A stretch of 64,000 nt of DNA from Escarpia spicata (lineage: Eukaryota; Annelida; Polychaeta; Sabellida; Siboglinidae), in contig OZ023210.1 in NCBI GenBank assembly GCA_963995525.1, forward strand, positions 1,516,263-1,580,262. The letters run 5' to 3'. Below, in pieces: positions 25,301 through 33,412 of this stretch. Both the position numbers and the translations under genes were made by a program. Below the pieces are notes generated by a model. It did not search any database. It was not told the origin of the DNA and saw nothing but the letters and a program-made list of their open reading frames with translations. How positions within the stretch are numbered: the stretch's first letter is position 1; each line of letters starts with the position of its first letter.

Positions 25301-26659
25301 ACTTCCAGTCACACCTGATGCAGCACCACCAGTTAAAGCCACACCTGATGCAGCACCACCACGTCCAACCACACCCGATGCAGCACCACCACTTCCAGCC
25401 ACACCTGATGCAGCACCACCACTTCCAGCCACACCTAATGCAGCACCACCACTTCCAGCCACACCTGATGCAGCACCACCACTTAAAGCCACACCTGATG
25501 CAGCACCATCACTTCCAGCCACACCTGATGCAGCACCATCACTTCCAGCCACACCTGATGCAGCACCATTACTTCCAGCCACACCTGATGCGGCACCACC
25601 ACTTCCAACTCGACCAGATGGTTACGTGTCGCCGGCAGAAATTATGGGTGTCCCGCAGGTTGATCAGGCTGGCCGAAGGAGAAACGAAATTAAAAGGGGC
25701 AAGACTGTCGTATTGACGAGAAGTCCATATTTAAAAGAAATACAACCCGAGCGTAGGCCTGATAAGAAAAGAGACACCTGCCACTTAGATCAAGTTGTTC
25801 TGTGGAAAACAATGTAGTGGCAAAGGTCAAAGCAAGGGTAATACGAAAGGAAAAGGCATCGTGAAAAAGGGGGAGAAAACAACTAGAGAGTGTTGAGGAT
25901 GTCAAATGCATCTTTTGTTCAAGGCTGTATTCTGAATTTAGGAGTGGCGAAGAGTGGATCAAGTGTGATTCATGCTAGAAATGGGCACACGAGGAATGTG
26001 CAGGAACACAGAGCGGAGACGTTAATTATACTTGTGATTTATGCCTGGAATAGATCAGTGCGACTGAACACAATCCATGACACATTCTTAGAGCAAAATG
26101 ACATTTCACTTTGCCCCATGACAGATTTCACTTTTCTCCATGCGTCAGACTGGAATTTTAATCGTTTTTGTAATTTCATATATTTCAATAAAGCCTTTTC
26201 TAAATGAATTTTGTTTGTGCCATCTGTTGATCTTAGTCTTATGTGAAAGGAAAACAGTCTTAGATTTGTCTTCGTCTCGCGTTTTCACAGCGATATGGCC
26301 TGCCAAAATTGTTCGGACCACTTTGCCACGGGTTCCCCTTCAAGTTTAATTCTGGCGAATTCGTTTGTTGCAGGCTTCCGCAGTCGTCAATGGTGTTCGG
26401 TGCCAATGCTCTAATCACGAAGCCGGCCGTGTCTCTAGCACCCATGGTCAGTGTCGTCATACTTGGTCAGTTCGGGTACCAGCACGTCGACCGGACAGAC
26501 CAACTAACGAACCATGTCAATAATGCTGACCTGGCAGACGCCATGTTTTATCTGGCGGCTGTGACGCCCGTTGTGATTGGTGCGCTACAGTTCGCGGTGT
26601 GGTCTGGGTACACACTTCGGGAGACTCACAAGTCGGCCAAGGTATCGGCAGATTTATGA
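4237..26659 (+). CDS. MFSD13A: MFSD13A/TMEM180-like major facilitator, five coding exons
   Basis: This is a multipass membrane protein of the major facilitator superfamily, MFSD13A (TMEM180) branch; its substrate is not established. Coding exons are 4237-4377, 5446-6195, 6559-6710, 8608-8691 and 26374-26659, all with GT-AG borders and matching phases (0, 0, 2, 2), giving about 470 residues against 517 in human MFSD13A. Family hallmarks are a WNAINDPLFAYIQD segment early in exon 2, VVWFPWA, a CFYDAVYTFVLLAQSALFHDL loop, RQPNFMCFVLMNFLHIYHATF late in exon 2, DIIDEDMSKNHRR in exon 4 and MVFGANALITKPAVSLAPM in exon 5. The start is the ATG nine bases into the exon that follows a 3' splice site. 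Intron 4 is about 17.7 kb and full of repeats. The family call is strong. Exon 5 is supported by both phase and homology despite the distance. Confidence 0.85.
4384..4407. repeat. Poly-G tract of 24
   Basis: An uninterrupted run of G on the sense strand starts seven bases after the exon 1 / intron 1 boundary. Length may be unreliable, as such runs are error-prone in sequencing. Confidence 0.9.
4408..5445 (+). other. MFSD13A-like intron 1, no other feature
   Basis: AT-rich intronic sequence without recognisable coding or mobile sequence. Three loosely similar ...AAACCATA... phrases occur at about 5,045-5,410 but do not form a regular repeat. Confidence 0.5.
5446..6195 (+). CDS. MFSD13A: MFSD13A-like exon 2
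   Basis: The acceptor TTTTTCAG ends at 5445 and the donor CACAG|GTGGCG is at 6195/6196, phase 0. It encodes 250 residues: most of the N-terminal six-helix bundle, a polar linker around the VEPSPDTPVVGRRSS segment, and the first helix of the second bundle. The coding part is more GC-rich than the flanking introns. Long open frames on the opposite strand are shadows of this exon. Confidence 0.9.
6559..6710 (+). CDS. MFSD13A: MFSD13A-like exon 3
   Basis: The acceptor CCCGCAG ends at 6558 and the donor ATAAG|GTAAGTC is at 6710/6711, phase 2. It encodes about 50 residues beginning IILVMGSSVVTWLGYFRIIR and ending FFLCIR/S, consistent with two helices of the C-terminal bundle. Confidence 0.85.
6890..8140 (-). 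mobile_element. RTE-like LINE fragment (reverse transcriptase and C-terminal region), inactive
   Basis: On the minus strand, segments from about 8,042 down to 7,507 read as an N-terminal reverse-transcriptase region (AALRDMKNGKTSGNDHVNIE, then WKNAKIVVIFKKGN, YRPICLLSNIYKLLTKI, EQAGFRRR). The next part (about 7,430) reads CID-stop-EKAFDSI, an in-frame TAG in RT motif A. The tail at 7,110-6,890 reads as the RGRPARRWGDELD...AQDR C-terminal motif seen in RTE-type elements. Frames are broken many times and there is no endonuclease part, so this is a 5'-truncated dead copy in intron 3. Confidence 0.75.
8215..8607 (+). repeat. About 60-bp tandem array of the exon 4 acceptor and 5' half
   Basis: Seven copies of CGT(TGT)GTTTGTTACAG followed by CACC...GGGGCTTACCG...TTCAACCT occur with acceptors ending at 8250, 8311, 8370, 8431, 8490, 8551 and 8607. 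Two alternating subtypes differ at the end (CTCCGTCTC against CTGTGTCTCTC), so the array also has a 120-bp period. The last copy continues into the genuine exon. The array therefore consists of local duplications of a 3' splice site plus partial coding sequence. Confidence 0.9.
8608..8691 (+). CDS. MFSD13A: MFSD13A-like exon 4, with repeated decoy copies upstream
   Basis: This 84-bp exon enters in phase 2 (AG from exon 3 plus C completes a Ser codon) and leaves in phase 2 at CGGCG|GTAAGC. It encodes TTSAGAYPLFNLCLSDIIDE followed by DMSKNHR. The IIDED...NHR part aligns to the VDED..LNHR stretch of the family. Its 5' half and acceptor are the template of the tandem array immediately upstream. 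Only the last acceptor (ending 8,607) leads straight into the conserved part in frame. Confidence 0.8.
8692..9634 (+). other. MFSD13A-like intron 4, 5' part
   Basis: AT-rich intronic sequence. I see no coding domain, repeat array or transposon end in it. Confidence 0.5.
9635..9780 (-). mobile_element. tRNA-derived SINE-like element
   Basis: Read on the minus strand from about 9,778, the sequence has a box A-like TGGCGCAATGG, then GAGCGTCGGGCTCTCAATCG, and a box B-like GTCTCGAATCC (about 9,708-9,718), with the spacing of a tRNA-derived RNA polymerase III promoter. It then continues into a non-tRNA body (CAAACCTCGAGCAAGTTCG). A tRNA gene is unlikely because the 3' acceptor half does not pair with the 5' end. 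Confidence 0.6.
9781..10960 (+). other. MFSD13A-like intron 4, no clear feature
   Basis: AT-rich sequence. Two related segments (about 9,940-10,070 and 10,420-10,530: CTGGTACGATC / CTGGTCCGGAC, then GATATAAAG... TTGCATTCTAACRGTAT) suggest a diverged local duplication of unknown origin. No coding domain is visible. Confidence 0.4.
10965..13712 (-). mobile_element. RTE-like LINE with endonuclease, RT and zinc-finger C terminus, inactive
   Basis: On the minus strand the order is endonuclease, reverse transcriptase, C-terminal zinc motif. The endonuclease spans about 13,712-12,783 (DLASLQETRLTATQLREKDY, RLLELCSYHNLCITNTFFQT, HQLDLVITR, DCDTDHALVYSKVKL). The RT spans about 12,786-11,522 (DAIDCLVHGKAPGSDGIPAE, AFIDLTKAFDLVSRSGLLRL). 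The end is MRLRWLGHV-type sequence and CRNCANDCHSRIGLHSHSRR at 10,965-11,240. At about 11,715 the RT passes from ATSKAFPI directly to NINEHTLKVVQDFRYLGSTI. The FADD/YADD catalytic box and its surroundings are missing. Frameshifts separate the segments. This is a dead copy within intron 4. Confidence 0.8.
13713..14642. other. Probable 5' flank of the LINE and spacer before the satellite
   Basis: No coding domain is visible. The GC-rich part at 13,900-14,640 could be the 5' untranslated region of the minus-strand LINE or an older mobile sequence. I cannot assign it. Confidence 0.35.
14643..21714. repeat. 60-bp satellite, about 118 copies in perfect register
   Basis: The monomer AGCTTACACTACAGCACTTG - ACACATCACACAGACCTGTG - CTACTGCACCGCATTGCTAT repeats every 60 bp from the first copy to the last with no net insertion or deletion across about 7 kb. 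Variants (ACA/GCC, TCA/CCA, CACCGC/CATCGT, GTGCTA/GTTCCA) form regional blocks. Higher-order structure includes a 180-bp trimer (about 14,940-15,540), a 2-mer duplication at 19,141-19,380, a 5-mer duplication (19,501 against 19,801) and a kilobase-scale duplication (16.4-17.4 kb against 18.3-19.2 kb). One + frame is open throughout (2,374 codons to 21,802), but it has no in-frame ATG within the monomers. Confidence 0.97.
21715..22490 (+). other. MFSD13A-like intron 4, no clear feature
   Basis: AT-rich unique sequence between the satellite and the pogo-like element. No coding domain or repeat is visible. Confidence 0.45.
22500..22888. repeat. Inverted repeat pair, possible MITE or nested terminus
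   Basis: CCGGGGCAAAGTGGAAC at 22,501-22,517 reappears inverted as GTTCTACTTTGCCCCGG at about 22,872-22,888 with one mismatch. The 390 bp between them contains no transposase, so this may be a nested non-autonomous derivative of the same family. Confidence 0.5.
23131..26040 (+). pseudogene. pogo/Tigger-like transposase with PHD-like C terminus
   Basis: The transposase would bind the element ends and catalyse cut-and-paste transposition. Visible parts in order: a psq-type helix-turn-helix (EMSLGEPAVTYGIPKTTLFRR, about 23,180-23,245); the DDE domain from about 23,560, in which the first acidic motif reads IYNSNETG at about 23,801-23,824 with Asn in the usual catalytic Asp position; IFDDHATH (about 24,147-24,170); and VIPPHTSHRLQPLDVCF (about 24,217-24,270). 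Next come TGICPFNPNIFPDYMF, a 30-bp coding minisatellite, and a cysteine-rich CIFCSRLY...KCDSC-stop-KWAHEEC...CDLC finger at about 25,900-26,040 with an in-frame TAG. Several other stops interrupt 23,350-24,130. Dead copy. Confidence 0.75.
24536..25610 (+). repeat. 30-bp coding minisatellite (PDAAPPLPAT)n inside the transposase
   Basis: About 36 units of a 30-bp motif (GCACCACCACTTCCAGCCAC then ACCTGATGCA) encode a ten-residue Pro/Ala repeat in the same frame as the transposase upstream and the C-terminal part downstream, with no indels. Overlapping long open frames on both strands (His-rich MQHHHFQPHL and Gly/Ala-rich ASGVAGSGGA) are shadows of the same repeat. Confidence 0.95.
26374..26659 (+). 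CDS. MFSD13A: MFSD13A-like exon 5 (terminal)
   Basis: The acceptor GTTTGTTGCAG ends at 26373. One base completes an Arg codon from exon 4, and 94 codons then run to TGA. It contains the SSMVFGANALITKPAVSLAPM helix and a final membrane segment (FYLAAVTPVVIGALQFAVWS), which match the C terminus of MFSD13A proteins. Confidence 0.85.
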
Positions 26660-26882
26660 TTGGCGGGTGACGCCGAGACAGCTCAAAAGACATTGCATGA
26701 TATCCCGCTGAAAATACTGTGAATGCGTTCTTATGACTGTGGATGAAAGTATACATGTGTACATGTCCCAGTAGTAAACCATAGAAACTATTTTACAAAA
26801 TATAATTATGATCTAGTCCAACTGGAATCCACAAAGTATATCGTCGGATAGGAATGATACAGCGTCATGTACTTTGTATACG

Positions 26883-26890
26883 AAAATAAA
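26883..26890 (+). terminator. Candidate polyadenylation signal of the MFSD13A-like gene
   Basis: An AATAAA hexamer in GAAAATAAAGTAC lies about 225 bp after the stop codon of exon 5, a plausible 3' untranslated length. Confidence 0.5.
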
Positions 26891-28355
26891 GTACTAATGT
26901 GGGAATTGGAGTTAATATATTAGTGACTGATACGTTCAAAGATATACCAGGACATGCTAAACTGGCCCCAAAATTCAATTAACTGTATAATTCCAAACGA
27001 GACGGAAGCACGTAGAGAAAAGCTGGACGTGAAAACACAGACATTGTATACCGATGTGGCTGTCTACGTTGAGTTTACGTTTTAACGTTTCGACTATTGT
27101 ATATGTACCAATTCTGGAGTTAATGCTCCTCGGTAAAGCTTGCAAAGAATTGCTGACATTCGGAATACGCTTGATACAAGTTGTAAATTGTAATTGTAAA
27201 ATCACGAGCCAACCAAACCGTAACGAACAATTAATAGTGAGTGTTTTTTATAGTAAACCCCCATAATCACCGAGCGGAAATGAAGTTGTATATTCAGTCG
27301 GTATGTCGTTTAAACAAATTGGTTTGCCACGGGTAAAGTATTCCGTGCCTTCAACATAGTTTTAACCTTACGAAATAACGTGTTAAATCAATAGATATTG
27401 CGATCAATAGTTCAAAATAATAGCTTACAATTTAAGTTTGACAATGTATCTCTTTCTCAGAATAATGTGTCCATCTCGTGTTTCTCTGCCACAAACTGAA
27501 CACCAATGATAGTATCAGGAAACTACGACAAGTTAAACTAAAAGAAACACGATGATCAACCAGTAACCGTCTTAGATGCACACACAATCACACGTGAGAC
27601 CAGCCTCGCATCCCCTCCTTCCACAGGGATCCCCTCCTTCCACAGGGATCAGAAACCTTATAAGAGACGCCTTTCTAGTAGTGACACTGTTTGCCGTCAT
27701 TGTCACAAGCAATTCTTCGTAAGTCCCGCTGTCTCCGCGGCCGTTCTTCCTGTCCACCCTGCGCGCTTGTGTTGCGTGACTGAATCTGGTTGTCATCTAA
27801 TCATTGTCATCCACACACCCGTGTACACACGCGCACCGTAGGGGTGGCGGGGGAATACAATAGTCTCCGATCTGTTTACTTCAAACATTGCTGCAGTTTG
27901 CTTAATCTTGCCCGTAGTGCCTGGCTATTTTGGATATACAGGGGAGTTTTGACCAATCATATCAGTCATACACTTACGTTAAACGCCTACATGTATGCCG
28001 AAACGCTATGTGAATTGGCCTTACGGCAGAAACACGGAGACAATACCGACAGGTAAAGGTGATGAAATTATTAGTCCTGGTCTTGACACCACGGCTTCAA
28101 CAATAGATTCCGTTCACCTGCGCGATGCGCCGCGCTGAAATACAGGAGTGCTATAGCTAGGTCTTCTGGCAGTTCCAGCTAATTTGCGTTCAAGTGATCG
28201 TCGTGACTAGATTCTGCGAAGTCGAAGGAGAGGTCTCATTGTAATATGATGTTGGTTCCGCGCTTAAACGCCCGCAGCTGCCGCCCGACAATGACGTGGA
28301 AGTCGTTCCATCTTTCTTCTTCTGTAATTGAGTCGATTTGTGCGGCGAAACATGG
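26891..28355. other. Intergenic region between the two host genes
   Basis: No coding domain is visible. A short direct duplication of a 20-bp segment (CCCTCCTTCCACAGGGATC) sits at about 27,614-27,652. The 3' part should contain the promoter of the GPCR gene. Confidence 0.45.
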
Positions 28356-28360
28356 CGACG

Positions 28361-28368
28361 TATATAGG
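28361..28368 (+). promoter_or_regulatory. Candidate TATA box of the GPCR gene
   Basis: TATATAGG lies about 250 bp before the GPCR start codon in a GC-richer stretch. Transcription would then begin near 28,390. This is inferred from the motif and distance only. Confidence 0.35.
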
Positions 28369-28568
28369 CGTGATCGCGGATATTAAGTCGACGACAGTCG
28401 GAGGCACGGGCAATCGACAGGCGCGTAGACGACTGACGTGGTTAACAAATTACATTTGCCCGATATGAGACGTAGCACTTATTCGTATGCAGATTACGTT
28501 AGCGCTAGTTAGATTGATCGCCGGCAAAGAGCCGCAGCGGCTTAACGAGGAGACGTTGTTTTTGTGAA

Positions 28569-28616
28569 ATGGATCGCCGCGAGAATGCTCTTGCTTCGTC
28601 AGCGTCAGAAGTATGA
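28569..28616 (+). promoter_or_regulatory. Upstream ORF of 15 codons overlapping the GPCR start (ATGA)
   Basis: An ATG at 28,569 opens a 15-codon frame whose TGA stop (28,614-28,616) overlaps the GPCR ATG (28,613-28,615) in the tetranucleotide ATGA. If it lies in the mRNA, translation of the receptor would depend on leaky scanning or termination-reinitiation. Confidence 0.5.
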
Positions 28617-29480
28617 CGAAGACGCCGGACCTGTGGAACGAGACCGCGATGGAGCTCAACGACAACCGTTCGGTGGAGCTGACACAGGGGTATGAGGATG
28701 GCTCGTGGATCACAAACGAAGTGCTGTGGGGTATCAGGGAAAACTTCATCAAGTACCGCGAGCCACCAACCGCGGTTCTCATCTTTCTATACGCTCTCTC
28801 CTTCCTCCTTGGCACCGTCGGCAACATCCTCATCATTTACATCTTCGCCATGTGTCGCCACATGCGCACTGTCACCAACTCGTTCCTCGTCAACCTGGCG
28901 GTGTGCGACCTGATGGTCGTCTTCGTCTGTATGCCCTTTAGCGTCGCCGTGGAGATCTACGAGAACTGGATCTACGGTGCCATCATGTGCCGCCTGGTCA
29001 ACTTCAGCCAGGGTCTGTCTGTGTCGGCGAGTATCCTCACTCTCACCGTCATCAGCGCCGAGCGATTCTACGCCATCCGCCGGCCGCTGCAGGTCCTGGC
29101 CTTGGCGAGACGCCGTCGCTTGCGGCGGTTCATCGTGTGTATTTGGTTCGTGGCGGCCCTCGCTGTGCTCCCCGGAGCTCTCATGCGTCGAGAACACATC
29201 GTCCTACAAGTGAGCTCGCTCACCGTGTCCAAGTGTGTCGAGATCTGGCCGACACCCGCCCTGAAGCACGCCTACAACTTCACCGTAGTCGGGGTTCTCT
29301 ACGCCGCACCCATCGTGTTCGTGGGGGCCGGCTACCTGCGTCTCGCCGCCAGCCTCTGGAAGACGGACACTCGCCTGCATGCCGACAGTCAGTCCGCCCG
29401 TACCGGCAGTGTCAACAACAGCAAGGCCGCCCGACGGAAGGTGGCCAAGATGCTCTTTGTGATGGCACTCCTCTTTGCAG
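28613..29480 (+). CDS. GPCR exon 1 (N terminus to helix 6)
   Basis: It begins with [18 protein letters not shown] and ends GCA G|GTACGT at 29480/29481 after [11 protein letters not shown], phase 1. It encodes 289 full codons. GC-rich codon use contrasts with AT-rich surroundings. Long frames on the opposite strand here are shadows. Confidence 0.9.
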
Positions 29481-29750
29481 GTACGTAAACAGCTCTTCAT
29501 TTTCCTTGATTGCTAGCACACGTTGGTGAACACATGCTTTTGACGGTTAGTCGGACTTCATATGTTCAAAGCATTCCACTTTTCATTGCCTCTAATGGCG
29601 AATCAGGTTTCATTTGTCAACAGGCAACATAACACAAATCCGTCCAAATCACTATTTTAAATAACGCGCACGCACGTACACAACACATACAGACACGTGC
29701 ACATACACACGTATGCACATGCACACACATACACACATCACATACATTCA

Positions 29751-29827
<77 letters not shown>

Positions 29828-32800
29828 GCACGTACATAGATATATATACATATACCAGGGGTGGATCCAGGGTTTAGAAAAAGGGGGGTTCCAAGATAAG
29901 ACTGAAGCCTTATGGCCCGAAAACAAATCGCGAAACCACCCGTGTGACGTTTGCTTAGGCAAAAACACAATGTAAATGTCGTGATTTGCACATCCGCCTT
30001 TCATGCCAAAGTTCTGAATTCAAGACGCAGACCGGACATGGTACAATCGGTGTACCTGGCTCTCAACATTGAGGCCTGTGTATCCCTTGTGACTCGGAGA
30101 TCCCATTTCAACGTGGGACGTTAAATACCATTCAGATCGGTTTGACGATAACATTCTGAAGAAAAAAAACATTACTATAGTTGAATGACCTCAAACGACC
30201 GTAACATTCTAATCACAGTATATAAAGCATATAGTGAGTTAATAGACAGATGCTGGCTGCTTGCAGTAAATACATACTAGAAACTCTGTTTTTTTAACTT
30301 TTGTTGATGAGCAGAAATGTTAATCATTACTGAAACTCCACTACTCCTTGATTTTCCAATTTCAGCATCGCCAATGCCTGTTGACTACCTGTTGACTACC
30401 TGTTGACTACCTGCCATCCGGATCTTGATGGACATGATAATATGTGCACACCTGATTTGAGTCACTATGATTATTGCTACAATATGTAACTTGAGAACAT
30501 TCCGTTTGTTCCTTTCTACGAACACACAACAAAGGTTTTCCATATCAATACTCATGCTGTGGTTCACGTTTACCAGGGTGAGCCCCGACAGCCGATCTTC
30601 CCCATCCTGTTGCATGGGTAGGTTTTGACCCGTCGCAGCCAAGAGAATGAATGTTGTGCCTCACAACTTCCAACAGGAAGCGTGCGACCGATTCTCAACA
30701 GGATGCGGATGCTCGGGAAGATGTCTTCATTTGCGAGCTCGATACATTCAGCCAGTTTAAGCGAAGACAATTACTTTGTTGGCTCCGTGGTTTTCCAATA
30801 GCGCTGCCATTCCTTCACCTCTGCTCACAGCGAAGAGACGTTTGGCATGTCTGACTCTCAGAACATCAATCCATCCACAGCATTTTGTACATTTACCCTC
30901 TCTGTGATGATCCCGGGGAGTAGGGCAATAATCTCTATACCTTTCCTGCTTTCTGGGTTAAGTTGATTGTGGAATCTGGCGGACAGGTTGTCACAGAACT
31001 GGATTGCCAAATTGCGCAGGTAGTGCTCCCGTGGGGATGTGCTTGGGCGTTGGCTCTCTGCATCTGCCGGGATGATTGGGCTGTCCTTGGTGCTGAGATG
31101 GATATACAAAGAATTGTGGCTAAACGTGTAGCATCTGTATACCACACACTGCACTTTTCTTCAATCTCCTGTCTCACTGTCGTAATTCGTTCCTTGGTTT
31201 GGTTGATCATAGTGCATGCTAGGTATATATCTTAAGTCCCTCTTTTGGAGCTTGGAAGCCATGAGCCTGATGATCTCCAAAACATTCTTGGTAACGATAA
31301 ATGCGATGATGGTATGTGACGACGTGACACAGGTTAGCAGTTTTTGCGCCTTCGTCCTAGTCTCCTGGTCCCAACTGCCAGTCCACGAAGCCTCCTTGCA
31401 GATGTCACGATATTCAAACAGATTCAATATGGCTTCCAAACATTTACACAATAATTCGTACATCTCGTAAAACGTGTCGTAGCATGTGTGACACTCCACC
31501 CGTTTGGTATTACACAGTCCAACATGTGTGACACTCCACCCGTTTGGTATTACACAGTCCAACATATCGGCATAACAGTGTATCGTGGAAAGTACACGTC
31601 AGAATAACAGAGCATAAGGTGGAAAAGTCTCAGAATAAAGATTACAGACATGTATAATATGTAGTATACGGCGAACATTTCTTGGAATTTCACGAAGAGC
31701 ATAGGTTGGCATGTACCTCAGGTGGAGTGGATATTTCTCGGAATTAAATAAAAGAATACATGGCAGAATAATAGCATAGGGTGGGAAAATATATAGGTTG
31801 AAAAAATATTTAAAAGAAAGTTGCTGCACCGTAACTTAGCAAGAAGTTACTGAGAAGTTTAACCACACTTTCAATCAAAGCAGTCTGATAGTGACCGATA
31901 TAGCAGCTTGTGTGGAGGGGGGTCTACGTATTGGCAGGTCTGATAGTGACCGATATAGCAGCTTGTGTGGAGGGGGGTCTACGTATTGGCAGGTCTGATA
32001 GTGACCGATATAGCAGCTTGTGTTGAGGGGGGTCTAAGTATTGGCAGGTCTGATAGTGACCGATATAGCAGCTTGTGTGGAGGGGGGTCTACGTATTGGC
32101 AGGTCTGGTAGTGACCGATATAGCAGCTTGTGTGGAGGGGGGTCTACGTATTGGCAGGTCTGGTAGTGACCGATATAGCAGCTTTTGTGGAGGGAGGTCT
32201 ACGTATTGGCAGGTCTGATAGTGACCGATATAACAGCTTGTGTGGAGGGGGATCTACGTATTGGCAGGTCTGGTAGTGACCGATATAGCAGCTTGTGTGG
32301 AGGGGGGTCTACGTATTGGCAGGTCTGGTCCGCTGCTTTCACGTGGTTAGAAGGTATTATACTTGTATTACACATGTTTCAAAGTCACTGCATCATTGCT
32401 CTTGGTTTTGTGTTAAAATTATACATAATGCATACACATTCATGCATGTACATATAATAATAATAATAATTCCGTTTTTTTATATAGCGTATTTTAAGTA
32501 AGTAAATACTAATCAAAGCGCTTCACATATTAAAATGACGTGTTGACTAAATGCAAAAATATAAATTAATTAAATAAATAAGCTAAGATCAAAAATACTT
32601 AAATAAAAATAAATAAATTAGGGTGTAAAAATACAATTTCAAACAATGAAATTAAAAACCAATCAATACTATAACATAGAAACCAGTGTCATTTAGATGT
32701 GGCAGCAGTGCTTGCATCAAGGCATGTAGTGCAGGCGAAATAGATGGGTTTTAAGTTGTTTCCGGAAAGCCGCCAAAGTCCCAACCGATCGCACACACTT

Positions 32801-33372
32801 TAGCAAACTATTCCACATACGTGAGCCTGTCACTGCAAAGCTGCCCCGTCCGATAGTTCTCTTAGATACCGTCACCGCGAGAAGCGTTGCGTCACTCGCC
32901 GATCGCAATGCACGTGTGGGCGCGTTGCGAACTATCGCACAGTTGAGGTAGTTCGGGGCTAAGCCATGCAGGATCTTAAATATGTAAGTGCATATCTTGA
33001 AAGTAATTCTTATTCTGATCGGCAGCTAATGCAGTGATTGCAGAATTGGTGTGATGTGAACTCGCCGTCTGACGCGGTTGATGAGGCGAGCGGCTGAGTT
33101 CTGTGCTCGTTAAAGTCGGTTGGTTTGTCCATTGTTCAATCCACCGAGTAGAGCATTGCAGTAGTTGAGGCGACTTAGCACAAGACAGCGTACTGCAGTA
33201 TGGTACGTGTCTCGCGTCAGCAGGTGACGAATTCTGCCGATCAGGCGTAGATGGTAGTAGGCCGAACAACAGTAGCTGGAGACGAGGCGGTCTAACTGCA
33301 TGTGTCGGTTAATTATATAAAAAAAATACACTTGAATATATTTGTGTGTGTGCGTGCGTGTGCGTGTGTGTG

Positions 33373-33412
<40 letters not shown>

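Larger units (their letters stand above)
22500..26118 (+). mobile_element. pogo/Tigger-like DNA transposon, degraded
   Basis: A transposase on the + strand lies between short inverted ends: CCGGGGCAAAGTG at about 22,501 and its complement CACTTTGCCCC at 26,107-26,117. Inside are an N-terminal helix-turn-helix part, a DDE domain, an extended Pro/Ala repeat region and a C-terminal PHD-like finger. Several in-frame stops and a mutated catalytic residue show that it is inactive. It sits in intron 4 of the MFSD13A-like gene, just upstream of the last exon. Confidence 0.75.

Noticed and set aside
24568..25716. His-rich and Gly/Ala-rich long frames
   Set aside because: Alternative-frame and antisense readings of the 30-bp transposase minisatellite.
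28787..29529. Long frames overlapping the GPCR exon on both strands
   Set aside because: GC-rich coding shadows. Only the + frame has receptor motifs and matching splice sites.
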